Part shown: positions 1 to 8,591 of the stretch, piece after piece | Layout: every line of letters begins with the position of its first letter | Position numbering within the stretch: position 1 is the first letter of the stretch | NCBI RefSeq assembly: GCF_021696945.1 | Contig: NZ_JACYHE010000071.1 | Coordinates: 1-32,731 of the forward strand | DNA from: Streptomyces sp. JJ36 | GTDB taxonomy: Bacteria; Actinomycetota; Actinomycetes; Streptomycetales; Streptomycetaceae | Direction of reading: 5' to 3' | Length of the DNA stretch: 32,731 nucleotides | The notes under the pieces: generated by a model | Told to the model about the DNA's origin: nothing | Databases searched by the model: none | The model's input: only the letters and a program-made list of their open reading frames with translations | Made by a program: the position numbers and the translations under genes

Positions 1-2341
1 CGTCGCCCGCCAGCGGCGGCCCGAGCTGGTCAAGCAGATTTCCGAAGCGGAGCCGCAGGACGTGGACCCCTCCGCGGAGCCCGGCGGCGCGCACCGCGGA
101 GGTGCCCAGCCCGGTGGGCGACAGCGTGCCGGTGTCCGGGGCGGGCGGGGCCGGGGGCAGTGCGTGCCGGCGCAAGTCGTCCTCGCGGTAGCGGCGGCAG
201 CCCTCGTGCCAGGCCAGGATGCCGGACATCCAGTGCTCCAGGTCGCGGACATAGCCGTCCAGCCCGGCCCGGGCCTCCGCGGACAGCTTCAGGTCCGCGC
301 AGACCACGGGCAGTTCGTGGGCGACCAGGTGCCCGAACTGCCGCATCCGGCCGTTGATCAGGTCGCCGATCATGGCCAGCCCGGCGGCGTAGTCGCAGTC
401 GAAGAAGGTCTGCGCGACCAGCACCCCGTTGTGGATCTCGCCCTCGTACTCGATCTCCTTCTGGTACGAGAACACGTCGTTGACCAGCATCGCCCAGTCC
501 ATCGCGGACTTCTCCAGCGCCTGCACCGGCCCGGTGCCGTACACCTCCGGCGGGATGCGGTCGCCGTGCGCCAGCCGGCACAGACTCATCGTCAGGTCGG
601 AGCCGAACGTGTGGCGGCGCATCTCGATGTAGTCCACCGGGTCCGGGACGCGGTGCTTCGCCTGGTTCTCCAGCTCCCAGTGCCAACTGGCCACCATGTC
701 GTCGATCGCCTTGCGGAAGGCACGCCGGCCCGCGAGCGGCATCGGCCCGGCGGTCCGCGTCCACAGGTCCGCGAGCGACCGTTCCAGGGCGTTCACCGGC
801 ACCGCAGCCGCGGCCGCCGCCGGCTCCTCGACCGGCATGAACGCCGCCAGCCGCGCGGTGCACACCCGGGCGCCCGCCAGGTCGCGGGTACGCCCGAAGA
901 CCACCGGGTAGTAGTCGTCGCCGTACGTCCCCCAGGCCAGCCAGCCCGACGTCAGGTCCAGCTCCTCCGCGGTGGCGTCGGGGTGGATGCCGGCTCCGCA
1001 CAGCGGCAGGTCGATGTCCCGCAGCCGCTCCGCGTCCCACACGTGCGAGTGCGGCACCCCGGGCTGCGGGGCGAGCAGGCCCATCCGCTGCGCCCACTCC
1101 ACGACCCGCTCCCGCGCACCGTCCAGGTGCGGGCTGTGCCGGACGGCGTACGGCATGTCCAGCCCGGGAATCCGGGACGGGCCGACCTGCTGGTGCAGCA
1201 CGGGCGCGTGGCCGCGGGCGCGGGCCGTCTCCGCACGCCGGGTCGTCGTCGGCAGCATGGTCACCGCCGCGGTCCCCAGCCCCGGCACCCCAGGGAAGTG
1301 CGACGGCCCGGACGACGGGGCGGGTGCCGGGAGCGACGGCGCCGGCGCGTCCGTGCCCAGCGCGTAGCGCCGCGACCGCATGTGCCACTCGTGCCCGCCG
1401 GACTGCCAGTCCTGCAAGCCCTTGACGTACGCCCAGACAGCCGCACGCTCCGCGGCGTCCAGGCCCTTCTCCGCGAGCAGCGGCTCCACCTCGGTGAGCG
1501 CCGTGTGCTCGAACTGCTGGAGCCGGGAGGTGATCAGGTCGTTGACCGCGTCCGCTGCCTCCTGGGTGGAGCAGCCGAGGAAGGTCTCCAGCACCAGCAC
1601 GCCGTTGCTGAGCTCGCCCTCGTCCTGGATCTCCTTCTCGTACGAGAACAGGTCGTTGCGCAGGTGCACCCCGTCCGAGAAGGCGTCCAGCAGCACCCGC
1701 AGCGGGCGCGACCCGGCCACGGCCGCCGGGACCTCCGCACCGGCCGCGTACTCGATGATCCCGGCGGACCACGGCGCGCCGCCGACCTTGCGGCGCATCT
1801 CGATGTACTCCAGCGGGTTGGAGACGCGGTCCGCGGTGATGTTGGACAGCTCCCAGAGCGACTCGTCGAGCAGGTTCCGGGTGCTCTCCGCGAACCGCTC
1901 CCGCCAGTGCGCGGACATCGACGGAACCGTGCGCCGCCACAGGTCCGCGAGCCCGGCCTCCACCGGGTTGCGCGGCTCCGGCATGCCCGCGGAGAGGTCC
2001 GCGGGCATGAACGCGGCCAGCCGGTCCAGGTGCTCCTTGCCGCCCTCCCGGTCACCGGTGCGCTTGTAGAGCTCCAGGAAGTGGTCGTCGAAGAAGAAGA
2101 CCCACACGTACCAGTCGGTGACGAGGGACAGCGCCTCCGCCGAGCAGTCCGGGTGCGTGCAGGCGCACAGCAGGGCGTAGTCGTCGTCGGCGAGGTCCTC
2201 CGAGTCCCAGACCCCGGAGCCCTCCAGCATGCCCATCTCGCGCGCCCAGGCGGTGGAGTGCGTCCGCGCCTCGTCGACGTGCGGGTTCTGTCGTGCGGGA
2301 TAGGGGAGATAGAAGTCCGGCAGGGAAAACGGCTGTGTCAC
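1..2341 (-). CDS. geoA: Germacradienol/geosmin synthase (3' end beyond window)
   Basis: A bifunctional class I terpene cyclase that converts farnesyl diphosphate to germacradienol in its N-terminal domain and on to geosmin in its C-terminal domain; both reactions need magnesium. The N domain has the acidic motif DDHFLE at about residues 85-90 and the NSE triad NDLFSYEKE at about 229-237. The C domain has the variant acidic motif DDYYP at about 474-478 and NDVFSYQKE at about 620-628. The N-terminus (MTQPFSLPDFYLP) closely matches the remembered S. coelicolor protein, which fixes the GTG start at 2341 despite a weak ribosome site. The frame is open for 780 codons to the window edge, longer than the roughly 726 residues of the S. 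coelicolor enzyme, so this protein has an extended tail. A GLGT(A/S)A motif occurs after each cyclase domain. It is transcribed divergently from the hydrolase at 2647. Confidence 0.95.
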   Translation of the reverse strand, partial: MTQPFSLPDFYLPYPARQNPHVDEARTHSTAWAREMGMLEGSGVWDSEDLADDDYALLCACTHPDCSAEALSLVTDWYVWVFFFDDHFLELYKRTGDREGGKEHLDRLAAFMPADLSAGMPEPRNPVEAGLADLWRRTVPSMSAHWRERFAESTRNLLDESLWELSNITADRVSNPLEYIEMRRKVGGAPWSAGIIEYAAGAEVPAAVAGSRPLRVLLDAFSDGVHLRNDLFSYEKEIQDEGELSNGVLVLETFLGCSTQEAADAVNDLITSRLQQFEHTALTEVEPLLAEKGLDAAERAAVWAYVKGLQDWQSGGHEWHMRSRRYALGTDAPAPSLPAPAPSSGPSHFPGVPGLGTAAVTMLPTTTRRAETARARGHAPVLHQQVGPSRIPGLDMPYAVRHSPHLDGARERVVEWAQRMGLLAPQPGVPHSHVWDAERLRDIDLPLCGAGIHPDATAEELDLTSGWLAWGTYGDDYYPVVFGRTRDLAGARVCTARLAAFMPVEEPAAAAAAVPVNALERSLADLWTRTAGPMPLAGRRAFRKAIDDMVASWHWELENQAKHRVPDPVDYIEMRRHTFGSDLTMSLCRLAHGDRIPPEVYGTGPVQALEKSAMDWAMLVNDVFSYQKEIEYEGEIHNGVLVAQTFFDCDYAAGLAMIGDLINGRMRQFGHLVAHELPVVCADLKLSAEARAGLDGYVRDLEHWMSGILAWHEGCRRYREDDLRRHALPPAPPAPDTGTLSPTGLGTSAVRAAGLRGGVHVLRLRFGNLLDQLGPPLAGD

Positions 2342-2646
2342 GGCGCACCCATTCGTCCTCGGAGCATCGGCGGCGGCTGGCTCAGCCCTACCCTCCGGCC
2401 ACCCCGTGGACCCCGCCCGGCCCGCCACCGTACGAGCGCGTTTGAACACACCCGTTCGAGCCGCGACGCCTCCGGCCGGTCCGCTGTGGGACGGACGGTT
2501 CCTGTGATGCGGGGCACACTCCACCCGTTCCGCGGAACCGGCACCCACACCCCGCGCTGTTCCCGGGTAGGCGACCGTGAGGTCGCGGCCGGAACCCGCC
2601 CCTGCGGACCCGGCCGCTCACCCCCTACACCCCATGGAGCGCGCGC
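2342..2646. other. Divergent intergenic region, geosmin synthase / S33 hydrolase
   Basis: This stretch separates two divergent genes and must hold both promoters. No clear -10/-35 pair stands out. An imperfect inverted repeat, TTGAAC six bases GTTCGA, lies near 2443-2460; its spacing is wrong for a LexA box. The hydrolase ribosome site (GGAG) is at 2636-2639. Confidence 0.5.
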
Positions 2647-3948
2647 ATGGCCACCGCACGGCAACCCGGACTCGTGCTGACCGACCACTGGATCGACGTG
2701 CCGCTGGACCACCGGCGGCCGGACGGCGAGCAGCTGCTGCTCTACGCGCGGGAGGTGGTGGCCTCCGCGAAGCACGGTGAGGACCTGCCGTGGCTGGTCT
2801 TCCTGCAGGGCGGGCCGGGCTGCGCCGCGCCGCGGCCCGTCGGGCGCACCGGCTGGCTGGACCGGGCGCTGGAGGAGTACCGGGTGCTGCTGCTCGACCA
2901 GCGCGGCACCGGCCGGTCCAGCCCTGCCAACCGGCAGACCCTGCCGCTGTACGGCGCCCCGGAGGAGCAGGCCGCGCGGCTGGCGCACTTCCGGTCGGAC
3001 GCCATCGTGCGCGACTGCGAACTCGTGCGGAAGCAGCTCACCGGCGGCCGGCCGTGGACGGTGCTCGGCCAGAGCTTCGGCGGCTTCTGCGCCGTCAGCT
3101 ACCTGTCGCTCGCCCCCGAGGGCCTGGCCGCGGTGCTGATCACCGGCGGGCTGCCCGGGCTGGACGCCGGGCCGGAGGACGTCTACCGGGCGGCCTACCC
3201 GCGGATGCGGCGGAAGAGCCTGGCGCACTACGCCCGTTACCCGCAGGACCGGGAGGCGGCCCGCCGGCTCGTCGCCCATCTCGCCGAGCACGAGGAGGTG
3301 CTGCCGGACGGCAGTCTGCTCACCCCGGAGGCGTTCCAGCAGCTCGGCATGGCGCTGGGCACCGGCGACGGCTCCCACCGGCTGCACCACATGCTCCAGG
3401 AGGCGCTGCTCACCACGCCCGCCGGGCCGCGCCTCGCCGACGCCTTCGCCGAGCAGGCCGCGGCCGCGCTGAGCCACGCCGCCGGCCCGCTCTACGCCCT
3501 GCTGCACGAGGCGATCTACGCGCAGGACGGCAGCGCCACCGACTGGGCGGCGGACCGGGTACGCGCGGAGTTCCCGGACTTCGACCCGGTGCAGGCGCTG
3601 GCGGAGCCGGACGCCCCGGTGCTCTTCACGGGCGAGTCCGTGCACCCCTGGATGCTGCGGACGCACGCCGCGCTGCGCCCACTGCGGTCCACCGCCGAGC
3701 TGCTGGCCGCCCGCACCGGCTGGGGCCCGCTCTACGACACCGCGCAGCTCGCCCGGAACACGGTGCCCGCCGCGGCGGCGGTCTACCACGACGACCTGTT
3801 CGTGGACACGGCGCACGCGCTGGAGACCGCGCGTGGCATCGCCGGGCTGCGGCTGTGGGTCACCGACGAGTACGAGCACGACGGGCTGCGCGCCGACGGC
3901 CGGCGCATCCTGGACCGCCTGCTGCGGCTCGCCCGCGGCGAGCTGTAG
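2647..3948 (+). CDS. Alpha/beta hydrolase, prolyl aminopeptidase-like (S33)
   Basis: A predicted cytoplasmic serine peptidase of the prolyl iminopeptidase family, which removes N-terminal proline from peptides. It is 433 aa. The oxyanion-hole motif reads QGGPG at residues 54-58 where HGGPG is usual. The nucleophile elbow GQSFGG has its serine at 143. Acidic residues in YHDDLFVD and the histidine in EYEHDGLR near the C-terminus are probable members of the triad. The ATG at 2647 follows a GGAG box by seven bases. It is a single gene, with repetitive G+C-rich DNA downstream and no operon partner. The fold and family are clear. Substrate is inferred only, since other small-peptide or ester substrates are possible in this superfamily. 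Confidence 0.88.
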   Translation: MATARQPGLVLTDHWIDVPLDHRRPDGEQLLLYAREVVASAKHGEDLPWLVFLQGGPGCAAPRPVGRTGWLDRALEEYRVLLLDQRGTGRSSPANRQTLPLYGAPEEQAARLAHFRSDAIVRDCELVRKQLTGGRPWTVLGQSFGGFCAVSYLSLAPEGLAAVLITGGLPGLDAGPEDVYRAAYPRMRRKSLAHYARYPQDREAARRLVAHLAEHEEVLPDGSLLTPEAFQQLGMALGTGDGSHRLHHMLQEALLTTPAGPRLADAFAEQAAAALSHAAGPLYALLHEAIYAQDGSATDWAADRVRAEFPDFDPVQALAEPDAPVLFTGESVHPWMLRTHAALRPLRSTAELLAARTGWGPLYDTAQLARNTVPAAAAVYHDDLFVDTAHALETARGIAGLRLWVTDEYEHDGLRADGRRILDRLLRLARGEL

Positions 3949-4240
3949 CCGCGGGCGCCGGGGTGCGGGACGCCGGGCGCGGGTTGCCGGGGCGCGGCAC
4001 GCCGGGGCGAGCGCGGTACGCCGGGCAGGCGTGCCGGGCACGTCCCGGGCCGCGTCGCGGGGCACGTACCCGGGGGGCGCCGGGCATGCGCGCGGCTCTC
4101 CTGGGATGCGTGCCGGGCCGCGTCGCCGCAGCCGCCGGTCCGCCTCGCCGCACGGCGGCCGGGCACGGGCACGCCGCCGCGCCGGACCGCCACGCCGGGG
4201 CCGGCGTGCGGGGCGCGTGGCGGCGGGACATCATCGGGGC
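3949..4240. repeat. Degenerate short tandem repeat, very G+C-rich
   Basis: The gap holds at least four imperfect copies of GCGGNACGCCGGG, at 3965-3977, 3979-3991, 3994-4006 and 4013-4025, followed by related AGGCGTGCCGGG at 4027. Spacing varies between 14 and 19 bases. A GTGCCGGGC...CCGCGTCGC block also recurs further on. No credible gene is seen. The structure could form hairpins and act as a transcription barrier, but that is inference. Confidence 0.55.
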
Positions 4241-4825
4241 ATGGACCACACCGTACGGCTCGCCCAGGAGCCGGAGGCCGACGCGCTGCTGTCGCGCAGC
4301 CCCCTGGCAGCCCTGGTCGGGCTGCTGCTGGACCAGCAGGTGCCGATGGAGTGGGCCTTCGCCGGCCCGTACACCATCGCGCAGCGGCTCGGCGCCGACG
4401 ACCTCGACCCGTACGAGATCGCCGCGTACGACCCCGAGGAGTTCGCGGCGCTGCTGTCCCGCAAGCCCGCCGTGCACCGCTACCCCGCCGCGATGGCCAA
4501 GCGGGTGCAGACGCTCTGCCGGTACCTGATCGACCACTACGACGGGGAGGCGCGTGCCCTCTGGGAGGACGCCGGCAGCGGCGCGGAACTGCTGCGCCGG
4601 GTGAAGGCCCTGCCGGGCTACGGGGACCAGAAGGCCCGGATCTGCGTGGCCCTGCTGGGCAAGCGGTACGGCGTGACGCCGGAGGGCTGGCGGGAGGCGG
4701 CCGGCGCGTACGGCGAGGAGGGGTCCTACCGCTCCGTCGCGGACGTGACCGGGCCGGACTCGCTGCACCGGGTGCGGGCGTTCAAGCAGGAGGCGAAGCG
4801 GGCCGCGCGCGAGGCCGGCTCCTGA
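4241..4825 (+). CDS. HhH-GPD-type base excision DNA repair protein
   Basis: A 194-aa predicted DNA glycosylase-like protein of the helix-hairpin-helix GPD superfamily, found in many actinobacteria as a small stand-alone protein. The segment LLLDQQVPMEWAF resembles the substrate-cavity helices. The hairpin motif LPGYGDQKAR lies at about residues 122-131. A later aspartate in DVTGPDSLHR is a possible catalytic residue, although it is not in the usual position. The length is about right for the actinobacterial family and shorter than MutY or Nth. There is no Fe-S cysteine cluster. ATG at 4241 is the first plausible start, although no strong ribosome site precedes it. The damaged base it recognises cannot be told from sequence. 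Confidence 0.85.
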   Translation: MDHTVRLAQEPEADALLSRSPLAALVGLLLDQQVPMEWAFAGPYTIAQRLGADDLDPYEIAAYDPEEFAALLSRKPAVHRYPAAMAKRVQTLCRYLIDHYDGEARALWEDAGSGAELLRRVKALPGYGDQKARICVALLGKRYGVTPEGWREAAGAYGEEGSYRSVADVTGPDSLHRVRAFKQEAKRAAREAGS

Positions 4826-5314
4826 AGGCGGTGCCCGGCGGGGCGGCTCGCGGCCGGACGGCCCCGGCGCAGCGCCGAGCGGCCACCGGCTCCGGTCCGG
4901 AGCGGCACCTGTGGCCCCGTGGCCGGCAGGCTCGCAAGACGTCCGGTCGGACCGACGCGTTCCCGAGCGGGCCCGTCTCGGAGGCGAGGTCGTCCGCGGC
5001 GTCGGCGTCCAGGAGCCGAGCGCCCTCGCCCAGCGGTGAGGACCCGCCCTCGGGCCCCGTGCCGGAGGAACCCCTGGGCAGGGCTCCCGCTTCGTGCCCC
5101 GGTGGGGCGGCGGTGCGGCCGCTGCTCCTCCCGGGCCCCAAGGGCCCCCGTCGACCCGGGCCCGGGGCAGCGTCCGGGCGGGCCGCCGGCCGCACCCGGC
5201 AGACCGTCGCCCACCCGCCTGCGGCGCCGCCGCCCGCACCGGCCGGGGACCGTCACCCACCGGCCCTGGGAACCGCCCGGGCGGCATCGCCCCTGCGGCT
5301 CCGCGAAGCCGCCC
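4826..5314. other. Gap between convergent genes; no convincing gene
   Basis: This 489-base stretch separates the HhH-GPD gene and the convergent membrane-protein gene. A short perfect inverted repeat, GCTCCGG T CCGGAGC, lies at 4889-4903 and may be part of a terminator. A minus-strand frame around 4919-5040 has strong G/C third positions (GARLLDADAADDLAS) but no recognisable domain, start or ribosome site, so it may be a decayed remnant. Confidence 0.5.
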
Positions 5315-5836
5315 TCACCCGCGGGGCTGCCTCGTCACGGCCCGCTGCGGCCGCTGCTCGCCCGCCTCGACCGGGCGCATGTCACCGGGAGCCTGCGCCG
5401 GCTCCGGCTCGGCGAGCTCCCACGGCCGCCGCTCCTCCATCCGGGCGGCGAGCTGGTGTGTGTAGAGGTAGTAGAAGACCACGCCGAACATGGCCGCGCC
5501 CATCGCCGCCCCGAAGAACGAGGACGCGAGCACGTCGCGCCCGCTGAGCGCGAACAGCCAGCCCATGGCGCACCCGAACACCAGCCCGTAGGCCGACGCC
5601 CGCGGGCCCCGGGCCAGGGCGTGCTGCACCCGGCCGATGGCGAAGCACAACAGCACCATGACCGCGCCGCCGACCAGCCCGGCCACGGTGGCGCCGACGG
5701 TGTACCCGGTTCCCCGGGCCAGCCACCAGACGTACGCGCCGAAGGCCACGCCGAGGGTCAGCGGCACCGCCAGGGACGCCCTGGTGAGGGGCCGGTACCG
5801 GGGCCGTCCCGCCTGGGCCGTGATCAGTGCCTGCAT
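5315..5836 (-). CDS. Hypothetical four-helix integral membrane protein
   Basis: A 173-aa protein with four probable membrane helices at about residues 22-40, 48-68, 82-98 and 104-125. A short basic N-terminus and a hydrophilic, proline- and glutamate-rich tail flank them. Glycine- and alanine-rich helices 2 and 4 suggest close packing. The ATG at 5836 is preceded by GAGGAG at a good distance. No enzymatic motif is visible. It stands alone, divergent from the aminopeptidase gene. I do not recognise the family, and the function is unknown. Confidence 0.75.
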   Translation of the reverse strand: MQALITAQAGRPRYRPLTRASLAVPLTLGVAFGAYVWWLARGTGYTVGATVAGLVGGAVMVLLCFAIGRVQHALARGPRASAYGLVFGCAMGWLFALSGRDVLASSFFGAAMGAAMFGVVFYYLYTHQLAARMEERRPWELAEPEPAQAPGDMRPVEAGEQRPQRAVTRQPRG

Positions 5837-6195
5837 GGAGAGCTCCTCTCCGGCCGGGAGCGTCCGGCGCTCCGCGGCCTCGCTCCCGCGTCCTTCGTCG
5901 GCCGGCGGACCGGTCCCGCCCGGGACGGCCGTGCTCCCGGACCGCCGGGCCCGCCGCGGCTGCCGGGTTGCCCGGTAGCCGTGCTCCTACCCGCGCGCTC
6001 CCATTTCAGGGCACACCCGGACGCACCCCCCGGCAACTCGAACACCACAGCGGAACACGGCACTCCGATCCGTGCACAGACGTTCCCAGCAGCCCCCGTG
6101 ATGGCTACCTTCCTCTCAGTCGTGTCCGCATCACGGACATGCAGCCCCCCACGCCGAACAGTCCGCTCCTGTCGCCCGCTGGAAGGACACACACC
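5837..6195. other. Divergent promoter region, membrane protein / aminopeptidase
   Basis: This 359-base gap carries the promoters of two divergent genes. A GGAAGG ribosome site at 6181-6186 lies nine bases before the GTG start of the aminopeptidase. An open frame continues upstream of that GTG, but it lacks a start with a ribosome site, and the signal peptide begins only after 6196. No clear promoter hexamers are seen. Confidence 0.5.
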
Positions 6196-7749
6196 GTGCA
6201 CCTACCGCCCCGTATGAGACGCAAGACCGTCGCGGCGCTCGCCGCCTCGGCCCTCGCCACCCCGCTGCTGCTGGCCGCCTCCGCCACCCCGGCGGCCGCG
6301 AAGCCCGACCCGGCGAAGAAGGGAGAGCAGCTCGCCCGGAAGCTGGTCAAGCGCACCGACGCCGACGGCGCCATGCGCCACCTGCGCGTCTTCCAGGCCG
6401 TCGCGGACCTCAGCGAGGACAACCGCGCCGCCGGCTCCCGCGGCCACCAGCTCTCCGCCTGGTACGCGGGCACACTGCTGAAGGCCGCCGGCTACGACGT
6501 CACCTACCAGAAGTTCGACTTCACCTACGTCGAGACGCTCGAAGAGAAGCTCACCGTGCTGACGCCCGAGCAGCGCGAGGTGCCGATCGCCCTGATGACG
6601 TACACGGCGTCCACCCCCGAGGGTGGAATCGAGGCCCCGATCGCCGTCGCGCCGACGGACGACAGCCCGGGCTGCGAGGCCTCCGACTTCGCGGACGGCG
6701 ACTACACCGGCAAGATCGCCCTCATCAAGCGCGGCGCCTGCACCTTCGCGGCCAAGCAGGCCAACGCCGCGGACGCGGGCGCGGTCGGCGCCATCATCTA
6801 CAACAACGGCGAGGGCGAGCTGAACGGCACCCTCGGCGACCCGGAGGCCGGACGCGTCCCCACCGGCGGCATCACCCGGGAGGCCGGCGAGAAGCTGGCC
6901 GCCGAGGCGGCCGAGGGCGAGGTCACGGTCAACCTGGAGATCCGGGAGCTCCAGGAGGAGCGCACCACCTCCAACGTGCTCGCGGAGACCCGCGGCGGCG
7001 ACCCGGACAACGTCGTGATGCTCGGCGCCCACCTGGACTCCGTCTCCGAGGGCCCCGGCATCAACGACAACGCCTCCGGCTCCGCCGGCCTGCTGGAGAC
7101 CGCGCTCCAGCTCGCCCGCACCGACCGCCGCGGGCACCACCAGAACAAGGTGCGGTTCGCCCTCTGGTCCGCCGAGGAGCTGGGCCTCATCGGCTCCGAG
7201 CACTACGTCGCCGAACTGCCCGAGGCGGAGCGCGAGGACATCGCCCTCTACCTCAACTTCGACATGATCGCCTCGCCCAACTACGGGCTCTTCGTCTACG
7301 ACGGCGACGACTCCGACGGCATCGGCGCCGGCCCGGGCCCGGAGGGCTCCGCGCAGATCGAGCACGGCATCAACAGCTTCCTGCGCGACCAGGGCCACGA
7401 GCCCCGCGGCACCGACTTCACCGGCCGCTCGGACTACGGGCCGTTCATCGAGGTCGGCATCCCCTCCGGCGGCACCTTCACCGGCGCCGAGGGCCTCAAG
7501 TCCGTGGAGGAGGCCGCCCTCTGGGGCGGCGAGGCGGGCGTCGCGTACGACAAGTGCTACCACGTGGCCTGCGACGACCTCGGCAACGTGAACCGGGAGG
7601 CGCTGGACATCAACGTGGACGTCATCGCCGACGCCGTCGGCCGGTACGCCTGGGACACCGGCAGCCTCGCGCAGGAGGTGCCCGCCACGCCCACCGAGAG
7701 CACCGCGGGCAGCGGCGGCGGTCTGCACGACCACCACGCCGACCGCTGA
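6196..7749 (+). CDS. Secreted M28 family zinc aminopeptidase with PA domain
   Basis: A 517-aa exported exopeptidase of the S. griseus aminopeptidase type, predicted to remove N-terminal residues with two zinc ions. A Sec signal peptide covers about residues 1-35 (basic MRRK, alanine/leucine core, TPAAA). A protease-associated (PA) domain spans about 140-255, with paired cysteines in PGCEAS and RGACTF. The metal site is complete: H278 and D280 in GAHLDS, D290 in INDNASG, catalytic E327 and ligand E328 in SAEELGL, D356 in NFDM and H456 in CYHVACDD. The GTG start at 6196 is chosen because GGAAGG lies nine bases upstream and the signal peptide follows directly. A histidine-rich tail (LHDHHADR) ends the protein. 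A strong hairpin follows at 7756. Confidence 0.95.
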   Translation: MHLPPRMRRKTVAALAASALATPLLLAASATPAAAKPDPAKKGEQLARKLVKRTDADGAMRHLRVFQAVADLSEDNRAAGSRGHQLSAWYAGTLLKAAGYDVTYQKFDFTYVETLEEKLTVLTPEQREVPIALMTYTASTPEGGIEAPIAVAPTDDSPGCEASDFADGDYTGKIALIKRGACTFAAKQANAADAGAVGAIIYNNGEGELNGTLGDPEAGRVPTGGITREAGEKLAAEAAEGEVTVNLEIRELQEERTTSNVLAETRGGDPDNVVMLGAHLDSVSEGPGINDNASGSAGLLETALQLARTDRRGHHQNKVRFALWSAEELGLIGSEHYVAELPEAEREDIALYLNFDMIASPNYGLFVYDGDDSDGIGAGPGPEGSAQIEHGINSFLRDQGHEPRGTDFTGRSDYGPFIEVGIPSGGTFTGAEGLKSVEEAALWGGEAGVAYDKCYHVACDDLGNVNREALDINVDVIADAVGRYAWDTGSLAQEVPATPTESTAGSGGGLHDHHADR

Positions 7750-7755
7750 GCGACC

Positions 7756-7783
7756 GCGGCACCGGCCCCCGGGCCGGTGCCGC
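7756..7783 (+). terminator. Hairpin terminator after aminopeptidase gene
   Basis: A perfect 13-bp inverted repeat (GCGGCACCGGCCC and its complement) with a two-base centre starts seven bases after the stop codon. It has no T-run, which is common for Streptomyces terminators. Confidence 0.75.
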
Positions 7784-7945
7784 GCCTCCTGCGGACACGA
7801 CCGGGCACCCGCCGGGACACGGCGCTGCGGGGTGCCCGGAGCGTGGTGACGATGCACGCGCGGCGCGGGCGGCTCACCGCCCGCGCCGCTCCGTACGTCC
7901 GTGCCGAGGCTGCGCCCGGCAGCGCTCGCCCGGTAGGCTTTCCGT

Positions 7946-8242
7946 GTGATCTTCAAGCGCATCGGAAACGGCCGGCCGTACCCCGACCACGGCCGGGAGA
8001 ACACCCGCCAGTGGGCGGACGTCGCGCCGCGCCCGGTTCGCCTGGACCAGCTCGTGACGACCAAGGGCCAGCTCGATCTGGAGACCCTGCTCGCCGAGGA
8101 CTCCACCTTCTACGGCGACCTCTTCGCCCACGTCGTGAAGTGGCAGGGCGACCTCTATCTGGAGGACGGCCTGCACCGCGCGGTCCGCGCCGCGCTGCAG
8201 CAGCGGCAGGTGCTGCACGCCCGCGTCCTCGAACTGGACTGA
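7946..8242 (+). CDS. Conserved actinobacterial 98-aa protein (VapB-like annotation)
   Basis: A 98-aa cytoplasmic protein beginning MIFKRIGNGRPYPDHGR. I recall near-identical proteins across Streptomyces, in some annotations labelled VapB-family antitoxin. No toxin gene lies beside it: the next gene encodes a LytR_C protein and the previous one a secreted peptidase. A toxin-antitoxin role is therefore not supported by context. The C-terminal half (HVVKWQGDLYLEDGLHRAVRAALQQRQVLHARVLELD) could form a small alpha/beta fold. The start is the first methionine of the conserved N-terminus. The function is unknown. Confidence 0.8.
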   Translation: MIFKRIGNGRPYPDHGRENTRQWADVAPRPVRLDQLVTTKGQLDLETLLAEDSTFYGDLFAHVVKWQGDLYLEDGLHRAVRAALQQRQVLHARVLELD

Positions 8243-8591
8243 GCGCGGGCCGCGCGCCCGTACGGCCCGTACGTCGCGCGCCGGTACGGCCTGCGTGCCC
8301 GTACGCCGCGCGCCACACCCAGGGCCCCGCACGGGCAGGCCGCACGGTCCCACCGCGGCAGCACACCCGCTCCCGTCGTGCATCCGCCGCGCACCCGTCG
8401 TGAAGCCGCCGTGAACCGCCGCGTCCCGAACGGCCGTCGGCCGGGCGGGCGACGGACGGACGACATCCTCCTCGCGTACCCCGCGCGCTACCGGCCCGTA
8501 CGGGCGCTGCTCCGTGCCGAGCGGCCGAGTTCTACGACTCGTGATAGATCATCTAGTAGGCAGCGCACGCCCCGCGCACTACCCTGCGCAC
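8243..8591. other. Intergenic region upstream of LytR_C gene
   Basis: 349 bases without a gene. The first half is rich in repeated CGTACG and GCGCGC words. The second half contains an AT-richer island at 8530-8559 that looks like a promoter (listed separately). Confidence 0.5.
8530..8559 (+). promoter_or_regulatory. Candidate promoter with overlapping palindrome
   Basis: A TTCTAC hexamer at 8530-8535 and TAGTAG at 8554-8559 are 18 bases apart, a plausible vegetative promoter for the gene starting at 8592. The perfect palindrome TAGATCATCTA at 8545-8555 lies in the spacer and overlaps the -10 element, so a repressor could bind there. No strong ribosome site precedes the start codon. Confidence 0.45.

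Noticed and set aside
30..1940. Very long minus-strand frame antisense-phase to the geosmin synthase, plus a plus-strand frame 62-2680
   Set aside because: Both are low-complexity shadows of a real, well-conserved gene; neither has a domain.
2443..2460. LexA-like inverted repeat TTGAAC-N6-GTTCGA
   Set aside because: The spacer is six bases; the actinobacterial SOS box needs four, and one arm has a mismatch.
4782..5195. 137-aa minus-strand frame with some strong G/C third positions
   Set aside because: No ribosome site, no known domain, proline/arginine/glycine-rich ends; at best a decayed remnant.
7946..8242. Toxin-antitoxin module (VapB-type label)
   Set aside because: No toxin gene is adjacent on either side, so a TA module is not supported; the protein is kept as conserved hypothetical.
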